Part shown: piece by piece, positions 34,024-42,897 of the stretch
Layout: each line of letters starts with the position of its first letter
How positions within the stretch are numbered: position 1 is the first letter of the stretch
Assembly: GCA_900547645.1 (NCBI GenBank)
Contig: URHP01000005.1
Coordinates: 1 to 45,280, forward strand
Origin: an uncultured Eubacteriales bacterium
Lineage (GTDB): Bacteria; Bacillota; Clostridia; Christensenellales; Borkfalkiaceae
Length of the DNA stretch: 45,280 bases
Direction: 5' to 3'
Position numbers and translations under genes: made by a program
The notes under the pieces: generated by a model
The model's input: only the letters and a program-made list of their open reading frames with translations
What the model was told of the DNA's origin: nothing
The model's database searches: none

Positions 34024-34515
34024 TTACTTTTTCCTTCCGAGTTCGTTCAGCGCGCCGAGCAGAAAATATTCTGCTGTCGAACCCTTGATGACGCGTTCCT
34101 TCGCCTCTTCCGGCGTGAACCAGTGCGCTTCTTCGATCTCGTCGTTGAGCACGGGCTCGCCCTCGTCCGCCGTCACGATAAAGTTGAGCATCAGAACGTC
34201 TTTCGCGTCGTGATAGCGCGAAGCATGGTAGCGCCATTTGATCGCGGAAAGTTTCGTTTCCTCGCGAAGTTCGCGCGGGATCGCTTTTTCCGCGCTCTCG
34301 CCCTTTTTGATGTACCCTGCAAACAGTTTGTAATCGCTTTCGCCCGTGTGCCGCGCCAGCAGGATCTTGTTTTCCGCGCGGTTGACGACCGTCATCGAGA
34401 CGGCGACGGGAAAGTAGGGGAATTTGAACGCGCCGCATTGTTCGCAATAGGGGATGAGCCCTTCGTTTTCCAGAAAGCGAAGGGAAAGTTTCGCGCCGCA
34501 GTCTCTGCAATACAT
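34024..34515 (-). CDS. Zinc-ribbon NUDIX hydrolase (NADH pyrophosphatase-like)
   Basis: This 163-residue protein has an N-terminal zinc ribbon (CRDC at 3-6 and CEQC at 24-27) and a NUDIX domain. The NUDIX box reads GYIKKGE, seven residues, then RELREETKL, so it matches the consensus except that the final glycine is lysine. Enzymes with this arrangement cleave nucleoside diphosphates linked to another group, such as NADH or NAD-capped RNA. Substrate is not certain because the NudC-specific SQPWPFPxS motif after the box is absent. Transcribed alone from its own consensus promoter. Confidence 0.88.
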   Translation of the reverse strand: MYCRDCGAKLSLRFLENEGLIPYCEQCGAFKFPYFPVAVSMTVVNRAENKILLARHTGESDYKLFAGYIKKGESAEKAIPRELREETKLSAIKWRYHASRYHDAKDVLMLNFIVTADEGEPVLNDEIEEAHWFTPEEAKERVIKGSTAEYFLLGALNELGRKK

Positions 34516-34547
34516 ACCGGTACCTCTGAAATTCTTGCTGATTCTAT

Positions 34548-34576
34548 ATTTTACGCCGCGGGAAGCGGATTGTCAA
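34548..34576 (-). promoter_or_regulatory. Sigma-A promoter of the NUDIX gene
   Basis: On the minus strand TTGACA (complement of 34571-34576), a 17-base spacer and TAAAAT (complement of 34548-34553), about 30 bases upstream of the start codon. Confidence 0.8.
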
Positions 34577-34695
34577 CCCTTTGCAGGAAAAATGCTGTAA
34601 ATTTCTGTCAAAAACCGAAAGAAGGAAACGCGCGAAGCGCGGAAAGTGAGGGCGGCGCGCAGGCAATTCCGCGTTTGCTTTTTTGGGCTTACCGC

Positions 34696-34725
34696 TTGAC
34701 AAGCACGGCGATATTATAGTATAAT
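34696..34725 (+). promoter_or_regulatory. Sigma-A promoter of the purA operon
   Basis: TTGACA (34696-34701), an 18-base spacer and TATAAT (34720-34725). Transcription would start near 34732, about 53 bases before the purA start codon. Confidence 0.85.
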
Positions 34726-34740
34726 ATCAACGATTGTTTT

Positions 34741-34769
34741 GCGGCGCTTTTCTGCCTTTTTTGCGCCGC
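34741..34769 (+). promoter_or_regulatory. Leader hairpin immediately before the purA ribosome site
   Basis: GCGGCGC (34741-34747) can pair with GCGCCGC (34763-34769) around a T-rich 15-base loop, four bases before AAGGAGGA (34773-34780). It could tune translation or protect the transcript end. No known riboswitch class fits. Confidence 0.35.
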
Positions 34770-34784
34770 GTGAAGGAGGAAATC

Positions 34785-36056
34785 ATGCTTACTTCGATCT
34801 GCGGGATCAATTGGGGCGACGAAGGCAAGGGCAGAATGGTCGATCTTCTGTCCGAGAATTACGATATCGTCTGCCGCTATCAGGGCGGAAACAACGCGGG
34901 GCATACCGTCATCAACGAGCGGGGAAAATTCATCCTCAATCTGCTCCCTTCCGGTATCTTGCGCGAGGGCGTGGTCAACGTGCTCGGCAACGGGATGGTG
35001 GTGGACATCAGGCACCTGACCGAGGAAGCGAACAAGCTCCGCGCACAGGGCGTTTCCATTACGCCGGAAAATCTGAAGATCAGCGACAGGGCGGTCATCA
35101 CCATGCCCTATCACGTTCTGATGGATTGTCTGGAAGAGGAACGGCTCGCAGATAAGAAGTTCGGCTCCACCCGCCGCGGCATTGCACCCGTATATGCGGA
35201 CAAATACATGAAAAAGGCGTTCCGCATGGGGGAACTTCTGCACCCCGAACGCCTGTATGCACGCGTCAAGGACATTGTCGAATGGAAAAACCTCACCGTG
35301 GAAAAGGGCTATGGTCATGCGCCCATCACGGCGGAAGAGGTCATCGAATATTTCAAAAAGTACGGCGAACCGCTCAAAGAGTACATCTGCGACGTCGGTT
35401 TTTATCTGCACGAAGCGAACAAGGCGGGCAAGAATATCATGTTCGAGGCGCAGCTCGGAGCGCTCCGCGACATCGATTTCGGGATCTATCCCTATACGTC
35501 TTCCTCGTCGACGATCGCGGCTTACGCGCCCATCGGCGCGGGCGTGCCCAATCTCAAGCTGGATAAGTCGGTCGGCATCATGAAGGCGTACTCGTCCTGC
35601 GTGGGCGAGGGACCTTTCACCGCCGAGTATTTCGGCGCGGCGGCGGAAAAGCTGCGCGAAGCGGGCGGCGAGTACGGCGCGGCGACGGGACGGCCCAGAA
35701 GGGTGGGCCCGTTCGACGTCGTGGCGTCCCGCTACGGCATCCGCTGTCAGGGAGCGGACGAGATCGCGCTCACCAAACTCGACATTCTCTCGGGATACGA
35801 AGAGATCGAGATCTGCACGGCGTATGAGCTGGACGGACAGCGCGTCACGGAGTTCCCTTTCCCCGATGCGCTCGACAGGTGCAAGCCCGTATTCGAAAAG
35901 GTGAAGGGCTGGAACTGCGACATCACTTCCTGCCGCAGGTATGAAGATCTGCCCAAGGAAGCGCGCGACTACGTGGAGCTCATCGAACGGCTTTGCGAGT
36001 GCAGGATCGCCTATATTTCGGTCGGGGCCGAGCGCGATCAGATCATTCTCCGCTGA
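34785..36056 (+). CDS. purA: Adenylosuccinate synthetase
   Basis: This enzyme of 423 residues joins IMP and aspartate using GTP, the first step from IMP to AMP. The P-loop-like signature is WGDEGKGR with catalytic D12, and the catalytic histidine is in NNAGHTV. YPYTSSSST marks the IMP-binding region near residue 232, and ATGRPRRVGPFD the aspartate loop near 304. Length is normal. The ATG at 34785 follows AAGGAGGA. It heads a tight group with dapF, pyrG, dapL, malQ and mscL. Confidence 0.98.
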   Translation: MLTSICGINWGDEGKGRMVDLLSENYDIVCRYQGGNNAGHTVINERGKFILNLLPSGILREGVVNVLGNGMVVDIRHLTEEANKLRAQGVSITPENLKISDRAVITMPYHVLMDCLEEERLADKKFGSTRRGIAPVYADKYMKKAFRMGELLHPERLYARVKDIVEWKNLTVEKGYGHAPITAEEVIEYFKKYGEPLKEYICDVGFYLHEANKAGKNIMFEAQLGALRDIDFGIYPYTSSSSTIAAYAPIGAGVPNLKLDKSVGIMKAYSSCVGEGPFTAEYFGAAAEKLREAGGEYGAATGRPRRVGPFDVVASRYGIRCQGADEIALTKLDILSGYEEIEICTAYELDGQRVTEFPFPDALDRCKPVFEKVKGWNCDITSCRRYEDLPKEARDYVELIERLCECRIAYISVGAERDQIILR

Positions 36057-36059
36057 AGC

Positions 36060-36899
36060 ATGAAGCGCCATTTCTGGAAGATGCACGGCATCGGAAACGA
36101 CTATATCTATTTCGACTGTTTCGATTGGTTTCCGTCCGATCCTTCCGCCGTTGCCGTAACGCTGTCCGACCGCCACTTTTCCGTGGGCGGGGACGGCGTT
36201 GTGTATATCTGCCGCAGCGAAAAGGCGGACGGCAGGATGCGCATGTTCAATGCGGACGGCAGCGAGGGAAAAATGTGCGGCAACGCCATCCGCTGCATCG
36301 GCAAGTTTTTATACGAAGTCAAGGGCATCCGCAAGGATGTCCTCACGGTAGAAACGGAGAGCGGCGTCAAGACGCTCGTGCTTACGGCAGAGGACGGCAT
36401 CGTGCAGTCCGTACGCGTGGACATGGGCGCGGCGGAGCTGCGTCCCGCACAGATCCCTGCGGCATTTGCGGGCGAACGCGCGGTGGACGTTCCCCTCGAC
36501 GTGAACGGTACGCAGTACCGCGTGACCTGCGTTTCGATGGGCAATCCCCATTGCGTGACGTTTGTGGACGATCCGTATGCGCTCGATCTGGAAAAACTCG
36601 GACCGCAGTTTGAGCATCACGCGGCATTCCCTGCGCGTGTGAATACCGAGTTTGTGCGCGTGGACGGACGCAATGAACTGACGATGCGCGTCTGGGAGCG
36701 CGGAAGCGGCGAGACCTGGGCGTGCGGGACGGGCGCGTGCGCGGCTGCAGTCGCGGGCGTTCTGAACGGTTTTTGCGGTCAGGGAGAGGAGATCACGGTG
36801 CATCTGCGCGGCGGCGATCTTGTCATCCGCGTGACTGCGGACGCCGTGTTCATGACGGGACCTGCGGCATTTGCCTTTGAGGGCGAAGCAGACATCTGA
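36060..36899 (+). CDS. dapF: Diaminopimelate epimerase
   Basis: This 279-residue enzyme converts LL- to meso-diaminopimelate for lysine and peptidoglycan synthesis. The two catalytic cysteines are C73 in MCGNAIRC and C222 in ACGTGACA, and the start KMHGIGNDY is characteristic. The gene begins 3 bases after the purA stop codon with no independent ribosome site, pointing to translational coupling. With dapL two genes later it supplies the last steps of the aminotransferase variant of the pathway. Confidence 0.97.
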   Translation: MKRHFWKMHGIGNDYIYFDCFDWFPSDPSAVAVTLSDRHFSVGGDGVVYICRSEKADGRMRMFNADGSEGKMCGNAIRCIGKFLYEVKGIRKDVLTVETESGVKTLVLTAEDGIVQSVRVDMGAAELRPAQIPAAFAGERAVDVPLDVNGTQYRVTCVSMGNPHCVTFVDDPYALDLEKLGPQFEHHAAFPARVNTEFVRVDGRNELTMRVWERGSGETWACGTGACAAAVAGVLNGFCGQGEEITVHLRGGDLVIRVTADAVFMTGPAAFAFEGEADI

Positions 36900-36950
36900 A
36901 ATCGATCGGCACGCCGGGGCGCGCCGTTATACAGGAGGAAGAAAGAGAGT

Positions 36951-38561
36951 ATGGCAAAATACGTCTTTGTCACGGGCGGCGTTGTCTCGGGACTCGGAAA
37001 GGGCATCACGGCGGCGTCTTTGGGGCGGCTCTTGAAGATGCGCGGTTACAAAGTGGCTTCGCAGAAGCTCGATCCCTATATCAATATCGATCCCGGCACG
37101 ATGAGTCCCTATCAGCACGGCGAAGTGTTCGTCACCGAAGACGGCGCGGAGACCGACCTCGACCTCGGTCACTACGAACGCTTTATCGACGAGGACCTCA
37201 ATAAGTTCTCCAATCTGACCACGGGCAAAGTGTATTGGAACGTCCTGAACAAGGAGCGCGCGGGCGAATATCTCGGACAGACGGTGCAGGTCATTCCGCA
37301 CATCACGAACGAGATCAAGTCCTTCATCTATCAGGTGGGCAAGTCCACGAACGCCGACATTGTCATCACCGAGATCGGCGGGACCACGGGCGACATCGAG
37401 TCGCAGCCCTTCCTGGAAGCCATCCGTCAGGTCGCGCGCGAAGTGGGGCGGGATAACTGCTGCTTTATTCATGTGACGCTCGTTCCCTATATTTCCGGCT
37501 CCTGCGAATTCAAGAGCAAACCCACCCAGCACTCCGTCAAGGAACTGCAGGGCATGGGGATCTTCCCCGATATCATCGTGGCGCGCGTGGACGCGCCCAT
37601 GCCTGCAAGCATCCGTGAAAAGATCGCCATGTTCTGCAACGTGCGTCCGGAGTGCTGCATCGAAAATCTCACGGTGCCCGTCTTGTACGAGGCGCCCATG
37701 ATGCTGGAAAAGAGCGATCTTTCGACCATCGTCTGCAAGATCGTCAATCTCGATCCGCGCACCATCGACCTCACCGAGTGGCAGGAGATGCTCGCCCGCA
37801 TCCATGCCCGCAAAAAGACGGTGCGCATCGCGCTGTGCGGAAAGTACGTGCAGCTGCACGATGCCTATCTTTCCGTCGCCGAAGCGCTTGCGCACGGCGG
37901 CTATGAGACGGACGCCAAAGTGGAGATCGAGTGGGTGGACACCGAGGCGCTCAATGAAAAGAACGTCGAAAAGGTCCTCAAGGACGTGGACGGCGTGCTT
38001 ATTCCTGGCGGCTTCGGCGTGCGCGGCATCGAGGGGAAAGTGGCTGCGTGCCGCTATGCCCGCGAGCACAATATTCCCTATCTCGGCATCTGTCTCGGCA
38101 TGCAGGTCGCCGTCATCGAATATGCGCGCAATGTCCTCGGCATAGCGGATGCCAATTCTTCCGAATTTTATCCCGAAGGCAAGCATTCCGTCATCGATCT
38201 CATGCCCGATCAGTACGGCGTGAAGATGGGCGGAACGATGCGTCTCGGCGCATATCCCTGCCTGGTGCTGGGCAATAAAATGAAGGAAGCGTACGGGTGC
38301 GACCTCATCCACGAGCGTCACCGCCATCGCTTCGAATTCAACAACGATTACCGCGCGCAGTTTGAAGAGGGCGGCATGCAGATCGCGGGGACTTCTCCGG
38401 ACGGCAGACTGTGCGAGGCGGTGGAAATTCCCGCCAACGATTTCTTTGTCGGCGTGCAGTTCCATCCCGAATTCAAGTCGCGTCCCAACAACGCGCACCC
38501 GCTGTTCCGCGAATTTATCCGCCATGCGGTGCTGTATTCGGAAAAAAAGAAGGCGAAATAA
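36951..38561 (+). CDS. pyrG: CTP synthase
   Basis: This 536-residue enzyme aminates UTP to CTP. The N-terminal synthetase domain (about 1-265) starts [16 protein letters not shown] with the P-loop, followed by [13 protein letters not shown] and [11 protein letters not shown]. The C-terminal glutaminase domain (about 288-530) has the nucleophile cysteine in LGICLGMQ and the FHPEFKSRP catalytic region. Ribosome site AGGAGG precedes it. The 51-base gap from dapF is too short for the CTP-sensing leader of Bacillus. Its stop codon directly abuts the dapL start. Confidence 0.98.
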   Translation: MAKYVFVTGGVVSGLGKGITAASLGRLLKMRGYKVASQKLDPYINIDPGTMSPYQHGEVFVTEDGAETDLDLGHYERFIDEDLNKFSNLTTGKVYWNVLNKERAGEYLGQTVQVIPHITNEIKSFIYQVGKSTNADIVITEIGGTTGDIESQPFLEAIRQVAREVGRDNCCFIHVTLVPYISGSCEFKSKPTQHSVKELQGMGIFPDIIVARVDAPMPASIREKIAMFCNVRPECCIENLTVPVLYEAPMMLEKSDLSTIVCKIVNLDPRTIDLTEWQEMLARIHARKKTVRIALCGKYVQLHDAYLSVAEALAHGGYETDAKVEIEWVDTEALNEKNVEKVLKDVDGVLIPGGFGVRGIEGKVAACRYAREHNIPYLGICLGMQVAVIEYARNVLGIADANSSEFYPEGKHSVIDLMPDQYGVKMGGTMRLGAYPCLVLGNKMKEAYGCDLIHERHRHRFEFNNDYRAQFEEGGMQIAGTSPDGRLCEAVEIPANDFFVGVQFHPEFKSRPNNAHPLFREFIRHAVLYSEKKKAK

Positions 38562-39758
38562 ATGAAGATCAACGAAAATTTCTTAAAACTCAAGGACAGC
38601 TATCTCTTCGCCACGGTGGGCAGGAAGACGGCTGAATACAAAAAGGCGCACCCCGGTCAGGAGATCATCCGCCTTTCCATCGGCGACGTCACGCGACCGC
38701 TCGCACCCGCCGTCATTGCGGCGATGCACAAAGCGGTGGACGATATGTCCCGCGCCGAGACCTTTAAGGGCTACGGTCCCGATCAGTACTGCTATGCATA
38801 CGACGAGCTGCTCGACACCATTCTCGCAAGCTATTTGCGCAAGGGCGTGACGCTGGAAAAGGGGGAGGTGTTCGTTTCCGACGGCGCAAAGTCGGACTGC
38901 GGCAACATTCTTGACATCTTTTCCACAGACAACACGGTGCTTGTGCCCGATCCCGTCTATCCCGTCTATCTCGACACCAACGTGATGGCGGGGAGAAAGG
39001 TGATCTTTGCGGACGCGACCGAAGAGAACGGCTTTCTTCCCATGCCGGACGAGCGCGTGGAGGCGGATATTATCTATCTCTGCTCGCCGAATAATCCGAC
39101 GGGTGCGGCTTATACGCGCGAACAGCTCAAAGCATGGGTGGATTACGCAAACAGGCGCGGCGCGGTCATCCTCTATGACGCGGCGTATGAATACTTCGTC
39201 TCGGACGAGAAGTATGCGCGCAGCATCTATCAGGTGGAGGGCGCGAAAGAGTGCGCCATCGAGCTCTGTTCCTATTCCAAGACGGCGGGATTCACGGGGG
39301 TACGCTGCGGCTACACCGTCGTGCCGCAGACGCTCGTGCGCGGGGGCGTTCCGCTCGGAAAGCTCTGGGCGCGCAGGCAGTCCACCAAGTTCAACGGCGT
39401 CTCCTATATCACGCAGATGGGCGCCGCGGCGGTCTTCACGGAGGAAGGCGAGCGCGAGATCCGGGAGAATATCGACTATTACCGCAACAATGCGAAGATC
39501 ATCTCCGAGTGTCTCGATGAACTCGGCATCTGGTATACGGGCGGCAAAAATTCGCCCTATATCTGGCTGAAATGTCCGGACGGCATGACGAGCTGGGAGT
39601 TTTTCGACTATCTGCTGGAAAACGCGCAGGTCGTCGGCACGCCGGGGAGCGGTTTCGGCAAAAACGGCGAAGGATTCTTCCGTCTGACGGCGTTCGGTTC
39701 GGAGGAAAATACGCGTCGGGCGTGCGCGCGCATCCGCGCTCTGCTCGGCAAAAAATAA
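38562..39758 (+). CDS. dapL: LL-diaminopimelate aminotransferase
   Basis: This 398-residue class I PLP enzyme transfers an amino group from glutamate to tetrahydrodipicolinate, giving LL-diaminopimelate in one step. DapL marks include the start INENFLKLKDSYLF, the IRLSIGDVTRPLAPAV segment, SDGAKSDCGNI, CSPNNPTGAAY, and the PLP lysine in SYSKTAGFTGVRCGY. It starts immediately after the pyrG stop and is one gene away from dapF, its pathway successor. Confidence 0.95.
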   Translation: MKINENFLKLKDSYLFATVGRKTAEYKKAHPGQEIIRLSIGDVTRPLAPAVIAAMHKAVDDMSRAETFKGYGPDQYCYAYDELLDTILASYLRKGVTLEKGEVFVSDGAKSDCGNILDIFSTDNTVLVPDPVYPVYLDTNVMAGRKVIFADATEENGFLPMPDERVEADIIYLCSPNNPTGAAYTREQLKAWVDYANRRGAVILYDAAYEYFVSDEKYARSIYQVEGAKECAIELCSYSKTAGFTGVRCGYTVVPQTLVRGGVPLGKLWARRQSTKFNGVSYITQMGAAAVFTEEGEREIRENIDYYRNNAKIISECLDELGIWYTGGKNSPYIWLKCPDGMTSWEFFDYLLENAQVVGTPGSGFGKNGEGFFRLTAFGSEENTRRACARIRALLGKK

Positions 39759-39765
39759 GGATAAG

Positions 39766-41262
39766 ATGCGGGATATGGAAAAATGCAGAGATGCGGGCGT
39801 CCTGTGTCACATTTCTTCCCTTCCCGGGAAGTACGGCATCGGATCGCTCGGAAAAGAAGCGTATCGGTTTGCAAAAACGCTCCGTCGGTGCGGCGTAACG
39901 TATTGGCAGGTGCTGCCCCTCGTGCAGACGGGGTACGGCGATTCGCCCTACAGTTCGGTGGCGTGTACTTCGGGAAACCCGTACTTTATTGACCTGGAAC
40001 TGCTTGCCAAGGAAGGGCTTCTGACCAAGGAAGAACTTGCCGAGGCGCGGCACGAGCCGGGCGCGGTCGCCTACGGATCGCTCTATAACGAACGGTTCGT
40101 CACGCTGCGCAGGGCGTTTGCCCGCTTCAATTTCGACGGCGCAGACTTCCGCGCCTATGTCAGGAGCGGCGCGTCGGAAGACTATGCGCTGTTCATGACG
40201 GCGAAGCGCGTTTACGGCGAAAATTTCCTTCAGTGGGAGGAGCCGCTCAAGTTCCGCGATCCCGACGCTCTCGAAAAACTGCGCACCGATTTTCATGAAG
40301 AGTATCTCTTCTGGAATTTCCTGCAGTATGAATTTGCGCGCCAGTGGAAGGCGCTCAAAGCGTACTGCAATTCGCTCGGGATCAGATTGATCGGAGATAT
40401 TCCGCTCTACGTCGCTGCGGACAGCGCGGACGTATGGGCGCATCCCGAATTGTTCAAGCTGGACGACGATCTGCGCCCCACAAAAGTCGCAGGCGTTCCG
40501 CCCGACTATTTTTCGGAGACGGGGCAGCTGTGGGGCAATCCCATTTACGATTGGTCCGCGCATGAAAAAGAGGGGTTTGCGTGGTGGACGAACCGCCTGA
40601 ACGCCGCCCTTGCGACGTACGACGTCGTCCGGATCGACCATTTCCGCGGGATCGACCGCTATTATGAGATCCCCGCGTTTGCCGAGACGGCCGTCAGGGG
40701 CGAATGGAAGCAGGGACCGGGGGAAAAGCTGTTCGCCAAGGTGGAAGGCAGAGGGCGCATCATTGCCGAAGACCTCGGCATCATGGACGAGGGCGTGAAG
40801 GCGCTTCGCGAAAAACTCGGCTTCCCCGGCATGAAGGTCTTGCTGTTTGCGTTTGACGGAAACGAGGACAACGAGTTTCTTCCCAAAAATATCGGAAAAG
40901 AGTGCGTCTGTTATACGGGCACGCACGATAACGATACGGTGGCGGGATATGTCAGCACCCTCTCCACGGAGGAGTTCCTTCTCTTCCGCTCGCGCGTTGC
41001 CAAAGCGTTGGACGAAGAGGGCGTCTATATCAGGCTCGGCGACAAGGGCGAGGGCTTTTCGGAGGCATTCTGCCGCCTTGCGCTTGCTTCCGCCGCGCGG
41101 CTCGCCGTCCTTCCCGTGCAGGATATTCTCGGGCTGGACAACGAAGCCCGCATGAACTATCCCGGCACCAATGAGGGGAATTGGAAATTCCGTATGGAGC
41201 GGCTTCCCGGAGGACGCCCCATGCGCAGGCTCAAACGTTGGATAAAATTGTATCGGAGGTAG
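39766..41262 (+). CDS. malQ: 4-alpha-glucanotransferase (amylomaltase), GH77
   Basis: This 498-residue enzyme transfers alpha-1,4-glucan segments between chains in glycogen or maltodextrin metabolism. The GH77 signature is present: ISSLPGKYGIGSLG, YSSVACTSGNPYFIDL, nucleophile D291 in VRIDHFRG and acid/base E335 in IIAEDLG, and GTHDNDT. The numbering agrees with the Thermus enzyme (D293, E340). The start at 39766 follows AAGGA; an ATG three codons later is also possible. It lies 7 bases after dapL and 4 bases before mscL. Confidence 0.97.
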   Translation: MRDMEKCRDAGVLCHISSLPGKYGIGSLGKEAYRFAKTLRRCGVTYWQVLPLVQTGYGDSPYSSVACTSGNPYFIDLELLAKEGLLTKEELAEARHEPGAVAYGSLYNERFVTLRRAFARFNFDGADFRAYVRSGASEDYALFMTAKRVYGENFLQWEEPLKFRDPDALEKLRTDFHEEYLFWNFLQYEFARQWKALKAYCNSLGIRLIGDIPLYVAADSADVWAHPELFKLDDDLRPTKVAGVPPDYFSETGQLWGNPIYDWSAHEKEGFAWWTNRLNAALATYDVVRIDHFRGIDRYYEIPAFAETAVRGEWKQGPGEKLFAKVEGRGRIIAEDLGIMDEGVKALREKLGFPGMKVLLFAFDGNEDNEFLPKNIGKECVCYTGTHDNDTVAGYVSTLSTEEFLLFRSRVAKALDEEGVYIRLGDKGEGFSEAFCRLALASAARLAVLPVQDILGLDNEARMNYPGTNEGNWKFRMERLPGGRPMRRLKRWIKLYRR

Positions 41263-41266
41263 GTTT

Positions 41267-41806
41267 ATGGCAGAAGAACAGAAGCAAGCCAAGGAAAAGA
41301 AGGGCTTCTGGAAGGAATTCAAAGAATTTATTGCGCGGGGCAACGTGCTCGATATGGCGGTCGGCATCATTGTGGGCGGCGCGTTTACGGCGATCGTCAA
41401 CGCGCTCTGCAACAATATTTTAAAGCCGATCATCAACTGGATCCTGGCGGCGATCTTCGGGTCGGATTCCCTTACGGGTGTCTTTACATTTCTCAGAAAG
41501 GTAGAAGTGGACGGCGTCGTCGATCTGACGCAATCCATATATATCGATTGGGGGACCTGTATCAATGCGGTCATCAATTTTCTGCTGACGGCGCTCGTGC
41601 TGTTCCTCATCATCAAAGCGGTCATGAAGGTGAGCCGTATGCGCCAGCAGGCAAAGGAAGCGCTGGAAGAAGCTGCCGAAAAGCGCAAAGCGGAAAAGGA
41701 AGCCGCGGCAGCGAACGGCACGGCGGTTGCCGAATCGGCTGCGCCTGCACAGACGTCTGCCGAATCGCCCGAAACGGCGAAGATCCCGCCCGAACAAAAG
41801 AAATAA
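41267..41806 (+). CDS. mscL: Large-conductance mechanosensitive channel
   Basis: This 179-residue membrane protein opens under high membrane tension to release solutes during osmotic downshock. The first membrane helix includes RGNVLDMAVGIIVGGAF followed by IVNALCNNI, the conserved pore region; the second lies around 97-118. The C-terminal tail is long and rich in A, E and K, longer than the usual 136-150 residue family size. Followed by a bidirectional terminator. Confidence 0.97.
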   Translation: MAEEQKQAKEKKGFWKEFKEFIARGNVLDMAVGIIVGGAFTAIVNALCNNILKPIINWILAAIFGSDSLTGVFTFLRKVEVDGVVDLTQSIYIDWGTCINAVINFLLTALVLFLIIKAVMKVSRMRQQAKEALEEAAEKRKAEKEAAAANGTAVAESAAPAQTSAESPETAKIPPEQKK

Positions 41807-41807
41807 C

Positions 41808-41837
41808 AAAAAAAGCCGACATGCGTCGGCTTTTTTT
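41808..41837. terminator. Bidirectional terminator between mscL and ogt
   Basis: A 6-base GC stem (41815-41820 with 41825-41830, loop ATGC) is flanked by seven A on the left and seven T on the right, so it terminates both mscL transcripts and the converging ogt transcript. Confidence 0.9.
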
Positions 41838-41884
41838 GTTGCGAAGCAAAATGTTTGGCAAAATTTATTTTGTTCCGTGAGGAT

Positions 41885-42376
41885 TTATCTGACGGTTACG
41901 CCCTCCAGATTCAGGAGGGCGCATTTCTTTTCGATGCCTCCTGCGTAGCCCGTAAGGCCGCCGTCCGCACCGATCACGCGGTGACAGGGAATCACGACGG
42001 AGATCGGATTGTGCCCCACGGCGCCGCCGACAGCCTGTGCCGAGACAGGTTTTCCGCTCTGCGCCTGCAGGATCCGCGCGATCTGTCCGTATGTCATGGT
42101 CGAACCGTAGGGGATCTGCCGCAGGATCTCCCATACGCTGTGCGAAAAGGGCGAGCCTTCCGCGTTCAGGGGAAAGTCAACGGGCGGATTTTCTTTGCGG
42201 AAGTAGCTTTCCAGCCATGCGCGGACCTGCCGGAACAGGGCAAGGTCTTTTTCTTCGCCCGTGAGCTGCGCGGGGAAATATTTCTGTCCGTCAAACCAAA
42301 GCCCCGTCAGGGCTTCGCCGTCGCTTGCAAGCGTCATGCCGCCGAGCGGCGACTGCCAATGCGAAAGATATTTCAT
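41885..42376 (-). CDS. ogt: Methylated-DNA-protein cysteine methyltransferase
   Basis: This protein of 163 residues removes alkyl groups from O6-methylguanine in DNA by transfer to its own cysteine. The acceptor is the cysteine in IPCHRVIG, with the helix-turn-helix recognition segment YGQIARILQAQSGKPVSAQAVGGAVGHNP before it. Start chosen at the ATG complementing 42374-42376, which follows AAAGGAG on the minus strand; a longer frame to 42424 would extend over the promoter. It is a suicide protein, used once. Confidence 0.95.
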   Translation of the reverse strand: MKYLSHWQSPLGGMTLASDGEALTGLWFDGQKYFPAQLTGEEKDLALFRQVRAWLESYFRKENPPVDFPLNAEGSPFSHSVWEILRQIPYGSTMTYGQIARILQAQSGKPVSAQAVGGAVGHNPISVVIPCHRVIGADGGLTGYAGGIEKKCALLNLEGVTVR

Positions 42377-42395
42377 GCCGTAACTCCTTTCCGCG

Positions 42396-42424
42396 ATTAT
42401 ATCACAGGATCGGACCGGTGTCAA
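42396..42424 (-). promoter_or_regulatory. Sigma-A promoter of ogt with very short leader
   Basis: On the minus strand a perfect TTGACA (complement of 42419-42424), 17-base spacer and perfect TATAAT (complement of 42396-42401). The start site would fall near 42389, so the transcript begins almost inside the ribosome site (complement of 42384-42390). Confidence 0.85.
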
Positions 42425-42454
42425 AATTTTATAAAAAAATTTTTGCCCAAGGGG

Positions 42455-42483
42455 TTGACAGTACGCGGAACAGGTGCTATATT
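42455..42483 (+). promoter_or_regulatory. Sigma-A promoter of the GntR/ABC operon
   Basis: TTGACA (42455-42460), 17-base spacer and TATATT (42478-42483). It is followed at once by repeats that may be the regulator's binding site. Confidence 0.85.
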
Positions 42484-42484
42484 T

Positions 42485-42524
42485 AATACAGATAATACAG
42501 ACAGTTCATACAGATTGCGAACTG
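42485..42524 (+). promoter_or_regulatory. Candidate operator for the GntR-type regulator
   Basis: Just after the -10 box lie three copies of ATACAGA (42486-42492, 42495-42501, 42508-42514), the first two spaced by nine bases, and an inverted repeat CAGTTC (42502-42507) with GAACTG (42519-42524). The position would let a bound repressor block transcription of its own operon. Inferred only from position and symmetry. Confidence 0.45.
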
Positions 42525-42537
42525 ACAGGAAAGGAAG

Positions 42538-42897
42538 ATGGAAGTACGTCTGAGCGGGAAACGGAATATTTTCGAGGAGATCGCGCAGGAATACGAGCGG
42601 TTTATCCGTCTCGGCGCGCTGCGGGAGGGGGAAAAACTTCCCAGCGTGCGCGCACTCGCCATGCAGCTCGGCGTCAATCCCAATACGGTGGAACGCGCTT
42701 ACGCGCTTCTGGAACAGCGCGGATTGGTCGTCACGCTGCCCAAGAAAGGCGTGTTCGTCTGCGCGCCGCATACGGAAAGCGCCGCCGTTTCAGAGGCGCG
42801 CCGTCATATCCGTTCCCTGAAGCATGCGGGACTGAAGAAGGAAGAATTGCTTGCCGTTGTCGAGGAAGTCTACGGCGGCGAAGGAGAGAAGGAATGA
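42538..42897 (+). CDS. GntR-family regulator, YtrA subfamily
   Basis: This 119-residue protein has an N-terminal winged helix (about 8-75, with LREGEKLPSVRALAMQLGVNPNTVERAYALLEQRG split into two typical segments) and only a short helical C-terminal dimerisation tail, as in YtrA-type regulators. Such proteins usually repress a neighbouring ABC transporter operon. Its stop overlaps the start of the ATPase gene (ATGA), so the two are coupled. The inducer is unknown; in Bacillus the relatives respond to cell-wall-active compounds. Confidence 0.93.
   Translation: MEVRLSGKRNIFEEIAQEYERFIRLGALREGEKLPSVRALAMQLGVNPNTVERAYALLEQRGLVVTLPKKGVFVCAPHTESAAVSEARRHIRSLKHAGLKKEELLAVVEEVYGGEGEKE

Noticed and set aside
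36927..38525. 532-codon minus-strand open frame
   Set aside because: Antisense of pyrG; no independent signals.
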